This document shows positions 16,787-27,689 of a stretch of DNA of 64,000 bases, one piece after another. The translations under genes and the position numbers were made by a program. Below the pieces are notes generated by a model. That model saw only the letters and a program-made list of their open reading frames with translations. It did no database searches and had not been told where the DNA came from. The stretch lies in assembly GCF_014170375.1 (NCBI RefSeq), contig NZ_LZZW01000002.1:1-64000 (forward strand), read 5' to 3'. Every line of letters begins with the position of its first letter. Position 1 is the first letter of the stretch. Origin of the DNA: Variovorax sp. UMC13 (GTDB lineage Bacteria > Pseudomonadota > Gammaproteobacteria > Burkholderiales > Burkholderiaceae_C).

Positions 16787-19138
16787 ATGCGAGTTCAGTC
16801 GAGATTCATCTTCCATGCGACGGCCGCGGCCGTCGCCGCGGGACTGTTGGTGGGTTGCGGCGGCAGCGGGGGCGGCGATGCCACATCCCCGCCGACCCCG
16901 GGTGGCGGCGGCACGCCACCGGTCGTGAGCGGGCCGCTGGTGCTCAAGACCTTGTCGAACCGCGCCGACATGATCAGCGACGGCGATGCGCTGGTGGAAG
17001 TGGTGCTGCCCACGGGCCTGGCGGTGGCCGATGTGCGGCTCGACCTCGATGGCTCGGACGTGACCGGCGCCTTCACCAGGCGCGACAACGGGCGCGTGAT
17101 GGGCCTGCTGACCGGCCTGCGCAACGGCGAGAACCTGCTGACCGCGACGGTCAAGGGCAAGGCCGGCGGCGCGCGCCTGGCGATCACCAACTTCTCGCGC
17201 GGCGGCAACATCTTCGCCGGCGCGCCGATCCAGCCCTGGGTGTGCGCCACCCGCACGGGCAGCCCCGCCACGGTCTCGCCGGCGGGCACCAATCTCTCGG
17301 GCACCACCACCACGCGCGTGAGCGGGCTGGACGCCGACGCGGTCGACGCGGACTGCAACGCGCCGACGAAGTACAGCTACTACTACCAGCCCAAGGCCAA
17401 GGAAGGCTCGGCCTGCACCTTCACGGTCGGTGACCCCAATGCCTGCCTGCTGCCCTATGCCGCCGATGCGCGGCCCAAGGACGCCGACATCGCCGACTTC
17501 ACCAACGACCGCGGCGACACCGTCAAGGCGCTGCTGCGCGTGGAGCTCGGCACCATGGGCCGCGGCATGTACCAGATCGCGACCTGGTTCGACCCGGCGC
17601 AGCCCTGGACTCCCTGGGCGCCGCAGAAGGGCTGGAACGGCAAGCTGCTCTGGAAGATGGGCGCCTCGGCCTCGGGCAACCGTTTCCAGCAGCAGCCGGG
17701 CAGCGCGATCTTCGACGACAACGCCTTGCGTGCGGGCTTCGCGACGGTGAACTCGCAACTCACCAACCACCAGGACAACAACAACGAAGTGCTGGCCACC
17801 GAGAACATCATGATGGTGAAGGAACACCTGATCGACACCTACGGCGAGGTGCGCTACACCATGAGCGACGGCGGCTCGGGCGGCTCGATGATGCAGACCG
17901 TGCCGGCCTCGGTGATGCGCGGCCTGCTCGACGGCCTGCAGACAGGCGTGAGCTATCCCGATGCGGTGAGCACCTGGATGGAGACGCGCGAGTGCGGCAT
18001 GCTGACCCACTACTACGACACGCCCGCGGGCTCGGCGCTGAGCCCCACGGCGCGCGCGGCGGTGAACGGCCACCCGAGCGCCACCCATTGCTTCATCTGG
18101 TCCCTGAGCTTCGTCAATCCGCAGGACCCGAAGCTGCCCGACAACTGCGGCAACGGCTTCCCCGCGGGCATCGTCTACGACCCCCGCCTGCGGCCGACCG
18201 GCGTGCGCTGCTCCATCCACGACGTGCTGACGCCGGTGATCGGCACCGTCACCGACACCGACCGGACGGTGAAGCCCAACCTGCCTTACGACAACGCCGG
18301 CGTCCAGTACGGCCTGAAGGCGTTGCAGGCCGGCGCGATCACGCCCGAGGAATTCGTCGCGCTCAACGAAGGCGTGGGCAGCTACGACCTGGACATGGCC
18401 TGGTCGGGCGGCTCGGCCACGGCACCGGTCATTCCGGCGCCGCGCGCCCGCGTGTCGCCCACCGCGATGGTGCCCTTCTACAAGAGCGGCCTGGTGAGCG
18501 TGGGCCGGAACCTGGCGCAGGTGCCGATCATCGACCTGCGCCCGGAGATGGGCCCCGACATCCACATGGCCTGGCGCTCGTATTCGCAGCGCGCGCGGCT
18601 CGACGCGGCCAACGGCGGCCACGGCAACCACGTGATCTTCGGCAGCGCGTCCTACTACGTCGACGGGACGGCCCTCAACCGCAAGGCCTTCCGCACGATG
18701 GACCGCTGGCTCACGGCCATCGAGCAGGACAGGTCGGCGGATGCGAAGCCGGCCAAGGTGCTGCGCAACAAGCCGGGCGACGCGGCGGACTTCTGCATCG
18801 CAACGGCCGGCGTGAGCGATGCCGAACTGGTGGACGTGGGCTTCGGCAGCGCGGCCTGCGCGGTCAAGCCCTATGAATCGCCGCGCATCGTGTCAGGCGG
18901 GCCGCTGTCGGAAGACGTGTTCAAGTGCCAGCTCAAGCCGCTGGACTTCGCCTCCGCCGATTACGGCAGCACCGTCTTCACGGCCGGGCAGCAGGGGCGG
19001 CTGCGCGCGGTGTTCAGCGACGGCGTGTGCGACTGGAACAAGCCGGGCGTGGGCCAGGTCGCCTGGGCGCCCACCAGCTTCCGCGCCGGACCGGGCGGGC
19101 AGCCGCTGCCCGCGGCGCCGAGCTCGACATCGTTCTGA
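16787..19138 (+). CDS. DUF6351-type large lipoprotein, putative extracytoplasmic hydrolase
   Basis: A 783-residue exported protein with a lipoprotein signal: lipobox LLVGC with Cys24, followed by a Gly/Ser/Pro-rich linker (to about 45). The body matches the DUF6351 family as I recall it, which is common in Burkholderiales and has no settled function. It contains SDGGSGGSMMQ near residue 363, where GGSGG fits the G-x-S-x-G nucleophile elbow of alpha/beta hydrolases, and later the block GGHGNHVIFG that could provide a histidine. Activity on a polyester oligomer or a plant-derived ester is conceivable but unproven. A GGAG site lies 10 bases before the ATG. It is followed by a Crp/Fnr regulator, possibly its controller. 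Confidence 0.7.
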   Translation: MRVQSRFIFHATAAAVAAGLLVGCGGSGGGDATSPPTPGGGGTPPVVSGPLVLKTLSNRADMISDGDALVEVVLPTGLAVADVRLDLDGSDVTGAFTRRDNGRVMGLLTGLRNGENLLTATVKGKAGGARLAITNFSRGGNIFAGAPIQPWVCATRTGSPATVSPAGTNLSGTTTTRVSGLDADAVDADCNAPTKYSYYYQPKAKEGSACTFTVGDPNACLLPYAADARPKDADIADFTNDRGDTVKALLRVELGTMGRGMYQIATWFDPAQPWTPWAPQKGWNGKLLWKMGASASGNRFQQQPGSAIFDDNALRAGFATVNSQLTNHQDNNNEVLATENIMMVKEHLIDTYGEVRYTMSDGGSGGSMMQTVPASVMRGLLDGLQTGVSYPDAVSTWMETRECGMLTHYYDTPAGSALSPTARAAVNGHPSATHCFIWSLSFVNPQDPKLPDNCGNGFPAGIVYDPRLRPTGVRCSIHDVLTPVIGTVTDTDRTVKPNLPYDNAGVQYGLKALQAGAITPEEFVALNEGVGSYDLDMAWSGGSATAPVIPAPRARVSPTAMVPFYKSGLVSVGRNLAQVPIIDLRPEMGPDIHMAWRSYSQRARLDAANGGHGNHVIFGSASYYVDGTALNRKAFRTMDRWLTAIEQDRSADAKPAKVLRNKPGDAADFCIATAGVSDAELVDVGFGSAACAVKPYESPRIVSGGPLSEDVFKCQLKPLDFASADYGSTVFTAGQQGRLRAVFSDGVCDWNKPGVGQVAWAPTSFRAGPGGQPLPAAPSSTSF

Positions 19139-19223
19139 GTCGGCGGGCACCGGGCCGCGGTCCGGTGCTCTACATTCAGCCGATCGCGGCCCGCCGCCCA
19201 CCCCTCGTCGCACACCTCGACCC

Positions 19224-19904
19224 ATGCCCCCTCCACGGGAACTCCGTCCCTTCTTCGAACGCTGCATCTGGCCGCGCGCGCTGACCCATGCGGAGTGCAC
19301 CCGGGCCTTCGATTCGCTCTACGTCAAGCAGCATGAGACCCATGCCTCGGTGTGCCAGCGCGACGAGATCGCCGACAGCTGGATCGGCGTGCTCGAAGGC
19401 TTCCTGCGCGTGCAGGACACCACCGCCGATGGCCGCCTGGTGATGTTCACCGGCGTGGCGGCCGGTGGCTGGATCGGGGAGGGCTCGCTGCTCAAGCCCG
19501 AGCACCGCAAGTACGAGATCATGGCCACGCGCCCGACCGTCACGGTGCACCTGCCGCGCGGCACCTTTTCCTGGCTGCTCGAGCGCAGCATCCCCTTCAA
19601 CCACTTCATGCTCTCGCACCTCAACGAGCGCCTCGGCCAGTTCATCGCGATGGTGAAGTTCGACCGCCTGCTCGAACCCACGGCGCGCGTGGCGCGCGGC
19701 ATCTCCAGCCTGTTCCATCCGGTGCTCTACCCCAACACCGACTCGACCCTGCACATCAACCAGGAGGAGATCGGCCTGCTGGTGGGCGTCTCGCGCCAGC
19801 GCGTGAACACCGCGCTCAACGAGCTGGCATCGGCGGGGCTTATCCAGCGCGGCTACGGCTACATCACCGTGACCGACCGGCAGGCGCTGGCGCGCTACCC
19901 CTGA
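19224..19904 (+). CDS. Crp/Fnr-family transcriptional regulator
   Basis: A 226-residue regulator with an N-terminal cyclic-nucleotide-binding-like beta roll (about residues 15-130) and a C-terminal winged helix (about 150-226). Recognition region: INQEEIGLLVGVSRQRVNTA followed by LNELASAGLIQRGYGYITVTD. It lacks the N-terminal cysteine cluster of FNR, so it is not an oxygen sensor of that type. The ATG at 19224 gives the normal family length; the frame is open further upstream inside the lipoprotein gene's 3' end. It ends 16 bases from the convergent LysR gene. It may regulate the upstream DUF6351 gene, on the same strand 85 bases before it. Confidence 0.85.
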   Translation: MPPPRELRPFFERCIWPRALTHAECTRAFDSLYVKQHETHASVCQRDEIADSWIGVLEGFLRVQDTTADGRLVMFTGVAAGGWIGEGSLLKPEHRKYEIMATRPTVTVHLPRGTFSWLLERSIPFNHFMLSHLNERLGQFIAMVKFDRLLEPTARVARGISSLFHPVLYPNTDSTLHINQEEIGLLVGVSRQRVNTALNELASAGLIQRGYGYITVTDRQALARYP

Positions 19905-19920
19905 GCTTTCCGGCGCGCGC

Positions 19921-20823
19921 TCAGGCTCGCAGCGACTTCGCGGTGCGCAGCAGCTGGTCGACGAACACGCGGATCGCCGGGTGGGTGCGCTCGCCCTGGC
20001 GGAAGGCCGCCGAGATGTGGCGGTGGACCCGCGGACGCAGGGGCACCGCGGCGAAGGCGCCGCGCATCTGGCCCAGGCGCAGGCCGGGAATGATGGAGAC
20101 GGCGCAGCCCGAGCTCACCATGGCCGCGATGATCTCGGAGCCCAGGCACTCGGCGCTCACGCGCGGCGCGTAGCCCGCGCGCCGGCACAGGCCCAGCACG
20201 AACTCGCCGTACACGCTGCTGGCCGAATCGAGCGCCCATTCCTCGTCCTTGAGTTCGGCCAGCCCCAGCGTCTTCTTGCGCGCCAGCCGGTGCCCGGTGG
20301 CCAGGATGACGTGCAGCTCGTCGTCGATCAGCGGCACATGCTTCACCGTCTGGCCGCCGCGGGCCGGGCGCCCGCCGAGGTCGTCCACGATCGCGATGTC
20401 GGTGCTCCACGAGCCCAGCGCCGCCAGCCCTTCGGCGGGTTCCATCTCGACCAGCGTGACCTGCAGCCGCGGGTAGGCCGCGCGCAGCGCCTGGATCACG
20501 GGCGGCAGCAGCGCGGCCGCGGCGGTGGCGAAGGCCGCGACGCGCAAGGTGCCCGCGATCTCCTCGCGGATCTGCGCGAGCTCCGACTTCGCCTCGTCCA
20601 GCACGGTGAGCACGCGTTCGACATGGCCCACCAGCACCTCGCCCGCATGCGTGAGCTTCACGCCCCGGCCACGCCGCTCGGTCAGCGGCACACCGACCTC
20701 GGCTTCGAGCTGGGCCAGCTGCTGCGAGACCGCCGACGGCGTCAGGCACAGCACGTCGGCCACCGCCGTCATGGTCTGGCGGTTCGAGAGTTCCCGCAGC
20801 GCCCTGAGTCGTGCGAAGTCCAT
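19921..20823 (-). CDS. LysR-family transcriptional regulator, divergent to sdaA
   Basis: A 300-residue LysR-type regulator. The wHTH is ARLRALRELSNRQTMTAVAD with CLTPSAVSQQLAQLEAEVGV; the effector domain starts near residue 90. It belongs by style to the ArgP/IciA-like or AmpR-like group with a leading LRALREL helix. It is divergent from L-serine dehydratase with a 123-base spacer holding a perfect inverted repeat at 20871-20887, so it probably controls that gene in response to an amino acid or a product (inference). Confidence 0.88.
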   Translation of the reverse strand: MDFARLRALRELSNRQTMTAVADVLCLTPSAVSQQLAQLEAEVGVPLTERRGRGVKLTHAGEVLVGHVERVLTVLDEAKSELAQIREEIAGTLRVAAFATAAAALLPPVIQALRAAYPRLQVTLVEMEPAEGLAALGSWSTDIAIVDDLGGRPARGGQTVKHVPLIDDELHVILATGHRLARKKTLGLAELKDEEWALDSASSVYGEFVLGLCRRAGYAPRVSAECLGSEIIAAMVSSGCAVSIIPGLRLGQMRGAFAAVPLRPRVHRHISAAFRQGERTHPAIRVFVDQLLRTAKSLRA

Positions 20824-20870
20824 GGCAGGCCCGTCAATGTTAAGAATTACTTGAATATATCCAAAGAAAT

Positions 20871-20887
20871 GATCAATGGTATTGATC
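20871..20887. promoter_or_regulatory. Perfect inverted repeat, likely LysR operator for sdaA
   Basis: GATCAAT-GGT-ATTGATC is a perfect 7-base inverted repeat with a 3-base centre, in an unusually AT-rich patch of the LysR/sdaA divergent region. It lies 60 bases before the sdaA start and 47 bases before the LysR start. Confidence 0.6.
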
Positions 20888-20946
20888 GGACGGAAGGCCT
20901 AGGATCGCCGCGTTCTCCTTCCCTCCACCCCTGAACGGATACCACC

Positions 20947-22335
<1,389 letters not shown>

Positions 22336-22368
22336 GCGGCGGCGCGCCTGCAGCAGCGCCGCGAGGCC

Positions 22369-23307
22369 TCAGCGCACGGTCTTGATGCGCCGCTTGTTGG
22401 CCAGGTCGTTGGCTTGGTCGATCAGGTGCGAGGACCGCTCGTACTGCGAGCAGGCGATCATCGCGTAGAGGATGTCGCCGATCACCAGTTGCGCGATGCG
22501 ACCGGTCAGCGACTCGTTGGAAAACGCGGTGGGCTTGGCGGAGTAGCTGAGCACGAAATCCGAGGCCTTGGCCAGCGGCGACATGGCGTTGTGCGTGAGC
22601 GCGATCACGCCCGCGCCACCGAGTTTTGCACGCTGGGCCGCGGCCACCACGGGCTCGGTGCGGCCGGTGTGGCTGACGCCGATCACCACGTCCTGCTCGG
22701 AGAGGATCGACGACGAGATCATCATGATGTCGACGTCGGCATGCGCCGAGATCGGGATGCCCAGGCGCAGCAGCTTGTGGCGGATGTCGAGCGCGACGGC
22801 TGCGCTGCCACCCACACCATAGACATCGACGCGCCGTGCTTTCGCGATCATCTCCGCGGCGCCCTGCAGCGACTTGAGATCGACCGTGTGGCGCGTGTCG
22901 CTCAGGCTCGCGATCGAGCCCGCGATCAGCTTGTCGCAGATGTTCTCCACCGCGTCGGTGGCCTTGAGTTCGCCGATCACATGGGGGTGCGTGAGCGACA
23001 CGTCGCGCGCGAGCAGCACGCGGAACTCCGAGAAGCCCAGATAGCCCACCGACTGGCACAGCCGCGTCACGGTGGCATCGCTCACGCCCGCGGCCTGCGC
23101 GAGCTCGGTGATCGTCATCTGCAGCAGCGCCTCGGGGTTCTGCAGGATGAAGTCGCACAGCCGCTGGCTGGCCGGCGTCAGGGAGCTGTAGACGGCTTCC
23201 AGCCGCAGCCGCACATGGGAGCGCGAGACGGCGCCGGCGACGTCGTTGACCGGACGCTCGCGTGGCCTGGGCGGGTCGGTGTGTGGGGAGGGAGGAAGGG
23301 CGCGCAT
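22369..23307 (-). CDS. MurR/RpiR-family regulator of the sugar-phosphate cluster
   Basis: A 312-residue RpiR-type regulator: N-terminal HTH (LTPASQRLCDFILQNPEALL, then ITELAQAAGVSDATVTRLCQ) and a C-terminal SIS sugar-phosphate-binding domain (about 150-285) with VYGVGGSAAVALDI and VGVSHTGRTEPVV. HexR and RpiR relatives respond to phosphosugars such as 2-keto-3-deoxy-6-phosphogluconate. The first 30 residues are Pro/Arg-rich and the exact start is uncertain. It is divergent from the 6-phosphogluconate dehydrogenase-like gene, and the 241-base spacer contains several inverted repeats, so it very likely controls the operon 23549-30895. Confidence 0.88.
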   Translation of the reverse strand: MRALPPSPHTDPPRPRERPVNDVAGAVSRSHVRLRLEAVYSSLTPASQRLCDFILQNPEALLQMTITELAQAAGVSDATVTRLCQSVGYLGFSEFRVLLARDVSLTHPHVIGELKATDAVENICDKLIAGSIASLSDTRHTVDLKSLQGAAEMIAKARRVDVYGVGGSAAVALDIRHKLLRLGIPISAHADVDIMMISSSILSEQDVVIGVSHTGRTEPVVAAAQRAKLGGAGVIALTHNAMSPLAKASDFVLSYSAKPTAFSNESLTGRIAQLVIGDILYAMIACSQYERSSHLIDQANDLANKRRIKTVR

Positions 23308-23432
23308 GCGTGGCAATCGGGGGGAGGCAGGAGCTTCATCGTACGGCTGCGCATGGCAGGCCGACAGAGGACTTACGCCGAGCGTCGAGCCCACGTTTTA
23401 GGGCTGAAAAGGGCACCGGAAATCAGTGAAAA

Positions 23433-23530
23433 GATGATTCATCCGGACGCTCGAAAATGTAGATCATTTACTTCTTTGCCCTCGAGAGACGCTGTGCTCT
23501 ACTGCCGCCCGGAATCATCAATTCACCGGG
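23433..23530. promoter_or_regulatory. Cluster of inverted repeats, candidate RpiR operators
   Basis: Three short palindromes lie in the divergent spacer: GATGA-T-TCATC (23433-23443), AAATG-N5-CATTT (23455-23469) and CCCGGAAT-N5-ATTC extended by a distal CCGGG (23508-23530). The last is 18 bases before the start of the dehydrogenase gene. RpiR-family repressors bind such repeats as dimers. Assignment is by position only. Confidence 0.45.
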
Positions 23531-23548
23531 GCTGAAGCAGTAGCAAAA

Positions 23549-24457
23549 ATGGAAATCGGATTCGTTGGACTGGGCAAGATGGGCGGGGCGATGGCGAATC
23601 GCCTGCATGTGGCGGGTCACCAGGTGCTGGCCTTCGACGGCCACGCCGCGGCGGTCGCTTCGGCGCAGGCCCGGGGCCTGCGCGTGGCCGCTTCGCTGGA
23701 GGCCCTGGTCGCCGGCCTGTCGGCGCCGCGCGTGATCTGGATCATGACGCCGCCCGGCGCCGCGACCCAGGCGCTGATCACCGATCTGGCCGACCTGTGC
23801 GCACCCGGCGACCTGATCGTCGACGGCGGCAACTCCGACTTCCGCGATTCGAAGAAGCGTGCCGACGTGCTCAAGGCCCGCGGCCTGACGCTTGTCGATG
23901 CCGGGGTCAGCGGCGGCACGCAGGGGGCGGTCAACGGTTGCGGGCTGCTGGTCGGCGCGGAGAAGGATGTGTTCGAGCGGCTGAAGCCAGCGTTCGAGGC
24001 CTTGGCCGCACCCGGCGGCTACGCGCTGGTGGGGCGCAGCGGTGCGGGCCATTTCGCGAAGGCGGTGCACAACGGCGTCGAGTACGCGCTGATGCAGGCC
24101 TATGGCGAAGGCTACGAACTGCTGACCGCCTCCGAGATCGAGGTCGATGTGGTGGCGGCGCTGGAGGCCTATCAGGGCGGCTGCTCGATCCGCTCGCATC
24201 TGCTGGAAAAGATGTGCCATGCGATCGCGGGCAACCCGACGCTCGAGGGCATCAAGGGCTATGTCGCCGATTCGGGCATGGGCCGCTGGACCGTCGAGGA
24301 GGCGATCCGCCTGCGCGTGCCCACGCCCACGATCTCCGCCGCGCTGCAGACGCGCTTCCGCTCGCAGCAGGACGATTCGCCGACCATGAAGAGCATCGCC
24401 GCCTTGCGCGGCGAGATCGGCGGCCATGCCGTGATGAAGACCGGCGGTGCCGCATGA
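23549..24457 (+). CDS. 6-phosphogluconate dehydrogenase-like enzyme (short, NAD-type)
   Basis: A 302-residue member of the beta-hydroxyacid dehydrogenase family in the short GntZ/YqeC form. The Rossmann motif is IGFVGLGKMGGAMANRL at residues 2-18; substrate signature IVDGGNSDFRDS near 91-102; VSGGTQGAVNGCGLLVG near 119-135; catalytic lysine in GHFAKAVHNGVEYALMQAYG near 168-187. Standard reaction: 6-phosphogluconate oxidation at C3 with decarboxylation to ribulose 5-phosphate. The next gene encodes a 3-hexulose-6-phosphate isomerase-like protein, overlapped by 4 bases, so a different C3-oxidised phosphosugar may be the true product (see findings). Start at the ATG after a weak purine-rich stretch. 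Confidence 0.85.
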   Translation: MEIGFVGLGKMGGAMANRLHVAGHQVLAFDGHAAAVASAQARGLRVAASLEALVAGLSAPRVIWIMTPPGAATQALITDLADLCAPGDLIVDGGNSDFRDSKKRADVLKARGLTLVDAGVSGGTQGAVNGCGLLVGAEKDVFERLKPAFEALAAPGGYALVGRSGAGHFAKAVHNGVEYALMQAYGEGYELLTASEIEVDVVAALEAYQGGCSIRSHLLEKMCHAIAGNPTLEGIKGYVADSGMGRWTVEEAIRLRVPTPTISAALQTRFRSQQDDSPTMKSIAALRGEIGGHAVMKTGGAA

Positions 24458-24990
24458 GCGCGGTGCTGGAGCGGCTCGACACCATCATCGAGGAACACCG
24501 CAGCGTGGCCGCGGTGCTGCGCGCCGAGGAAGTCGATGCGCTCGCGGCCGCCCTCGTGGGCGCGAAGCGGGTGTTCCTGAGCGGCCAGGGCCGCTCCGGC
24601 AACATGGTGCGTGCGCTAGCGATCCGCTTCACGCACATCGGGCTGGCGGTGAACGTCGCCGGCGAGCCCACGGCCGGGGCCATCGGCGCCGGCGATCTGC
24701 TGATCGCGGTCTCGGCCTCGGCCACCACCAAGGCCACGCTCGAGCACATGCGGGTCGCGAAGCAGAAGGGCGCCACGGTCGCGCTCGTGACCACGGTGCA
24801 GCGCGAGGTCGAGCATGCCGATCTGCGGCTGACGCTGCCGATCCGCGCGACCGTGCCCACGGTGCAGCATGCCGGCTCGCTGTTCGAGCAGGCCTTCCTG
24901 CTGGTGGGCGATGCACTGGCCTGGGACGTGCAGCAGCGCCTGGGCGTCGCGGACCGCACGCTCGACGAACGCCATGCCAACCTGCAGTGA
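24454..24990 (+). CDS. hxlB: 6-phospho-3-hexuloisomerase-like SIS-domain protein
   Basis: A 178-residue SIS protein of the PHI/HxlB type, which interconverts D-arabino-3-hexulose 6-phosphate and fructose 6-phosphate. Typical blocks: VFLSGQGRSGNMVRALAIRF near 40-59, LLIAVSASATTKATLEHM, and the C-terminal PTVQHAGSLFEQAFLLVGDAL where Glu is catalytic in known PHI enzymes. Length is right for a stand-alone PHI. The usual partner 3-hexulose-6-phosphate synthase (hxlA) is absent from the window. The ATG overlaps the dehydrogenase stop, so the two are co-translated. Symbol given by homology to the family, not because formaldehyde fixation is implied. Confidence 0.75.
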   Translation: MSAVLERLDTIIEEHRSVAAVLRAEEVDALAAALVGAKRVFLSGQGRSGNMVRALAIRFTHIGLAVNVAGEPTAGAIGAGDLLIAVSASATTKATLEHMRVAKQKGATVALVTTVQREVEHADLRLTLPIRATVPTVQHAGSLFEQAFLLVGDALAWDVQQRLGVADRTLDERHANLQ

Positions 24991-25112
24991 ATGAGGCGGG
25001 CAGCGGGGCACCGTCCTCCTGCACGCGTCCGCCGTCGAACCATTGAAGAAACCACGCAGCGTCCCGGCTTCCAGGCCGGGGCGGCCTGCCTGAAGCGAGA
25101 AGGATCCGCCGC

Positions 25113-26216
<1,104 letters not shown>

Positions 26217-26275
26217 CGACCGGTCCGCAGGGCCGGACGACGCCAAGCTTTCCCCCGTTCTTTGAAGGAGACATC

Positions 26276-27538
26276 ATGAAAAAAACAGTCAAGGCCACCT
26301 TGGCCGCCGCATTCGCCCTGGGCCTGGTCGCCAGCGCCTCGGTGCAGGCCCAGACCAAGGAGATTCGCGTGCTGCTCGCGAACCATCCCTATGGCGAATT
26401 GCTCAAGGCCTCGATCCCGGAGTTCGAGAAGAGCACCGGCATCAAGGTGAATGCCGAGAGCCTGCAGGAGAGCCAGCTCACGACCAAGCTCACGACCGAG
26501 TTCGCCACCAAGTCCTCGTCAGTGGACGTGTTCATGACCCGGCCGGTGCAGGAAGGGAAAATGTTCAACAAGAACGGCTGGTACGAGGCGCTGGCCGGCT
26601 ACGACTTTTCCGACTACCCCGCCAACGCGATGAGTGTCGTGACCTACGACGCCAAGCCCTACATCGTGCCGCTGGTGACCGAGTGGCAGGTGCTGTACTA
26701 CCGCAAGGACCTGCTGGCCGGGGCCGGCATCAAGGTCCCGACCACCTTCGCCGAGCTCGAGGACGCGGCGAAGAAGCTCAACACCGACGCGGTGGCGGGC
26801 TTCGCCTCGCGCGGCAAGGGCGCGGCCTCGGTCACGCAGCTCTCGAGCTACATCTACAACTATGGCGGCCTCTACCTGGACAAGGGCGTCGCGGTGTTCG
26901 ATGCGCCGGCGGCCGTCGAGGCCACGCGCTTCTACGGCAAGCTGCTGGGCAACTACGGCCCCAAGGGCGTGACCTCGATGTCGTGGGAGAACATCATGCC
27001 GCTGTTCCAGGCCGGCAAGATCGCGATGTGGACCGATGCCTCGGTCTTCTACGGGCAGATCATCGATCCCTCGAAAACCGCGATCGGCGCCGACAAGTTC
27101 GGCATCGCGAACTTCCCTGCCGGCCCCAAGACCAACACGCCCTTCTACGTGACCGCCTGGGGCCTGGCCATGGCCAAGCAGTCGCGCAAGAAGGACATGG
27201 CCAAGATCTTCATCGACTGGGCGACCAGCAAGGAACTGGCGACCAAGGCGATGCTGACCAACATCACGATGGCGCGCTCCTCGGTCTGGGACGACAAGGC
27301 GGTGTTGGCCAAGGTGAGCCCCGGCCTGGTCGAGACGCGTGCGTTCGCCGCCAAGAACGGCAACCCGCTCGACAAGCCCTTCATGAGCGCGGTCGGCGAG
27401 GCGCGCGACCTGATCGGCGAAGTGGTGCTCGAGTCGATCAACACCAAGGGCGCGTCGACCAAGCTCGACGCGATGGCCAAGGATCGGGCCGCCAAGGTCA
27501 ACGCCTTGCTGAAGGACACCGGCGAGTACGGCAAGTGA
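26276..27538 (+). CDS. Sugar ABC transporter substrate-binding protein
   Basis: A 420-residue extracytoplasmic solute-binding protein of family 1 (MalE/UgpB type). It has a classical Sec signal (KKTVKATLAAAFALGLVASA) with cleavage near ASVQA-QT at residue 25. The mature protein shows the family hinge segment VPLVTEWQVLYYRKDL and the mid-protein FQAGKIAMWTDAS. A consensus GAAGGAG ribosome site lies 5 bases before the ATG. It should bind the substrate of the CUT1 importer in the periplasm. The ligand cannot be inferred with confidence; polyols or sugar acids are plausible. Confidence 0.9.
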   Translation: MKKTVKATLAAAFALGLVASASVQAQTKEIRVLLANHPYGELLKASIPEFEKSTGIKVNAESLQESQLTTKLTTEFATKSSSVDVFMTRPVQEGKMFNKNGWYEALAGYDFSDYPANAMSVVTYDAKPYIVPLVTEWQVLYYRKDLLAGAGIKVPTTFAELEDAAKKLNTDAVAGFASRGKGAASVTQLSSYIYNYGGLYLDKGVAVFDAPAAVEATRFYGKLLGNYGPKGVTSMSWENIMPLFQAGKIAMWTDASVFYGQIIDPSKTAIGADKFGIANFPAGPKTNTPFYVTAWGLAMAKQSRKKDMAKIFIDWATSKELATKAMLTNITMARSSVWDDKAVLAKVSPGLVETRAFAAKNGNPLDKPFMSAVGEARDLIGEVVLESINTKGASTKLDAMAKDRAAKVNALLKDTGEYGK

Positions 27539-27689
27539 GGCGTGCGCGGGCCCTGACGGGCGAAGGCCCGGCGTCGCGCGCCATCCATGGGGCGGTCGCC
27601 GGCGGGCGGCCGCCCCTTCATTCCTTGGCCGAAAGGGTTCCCGATGAACCCTTCCCCGGCTTTTCGCTTCCCCAGCTACGAGACAATTC

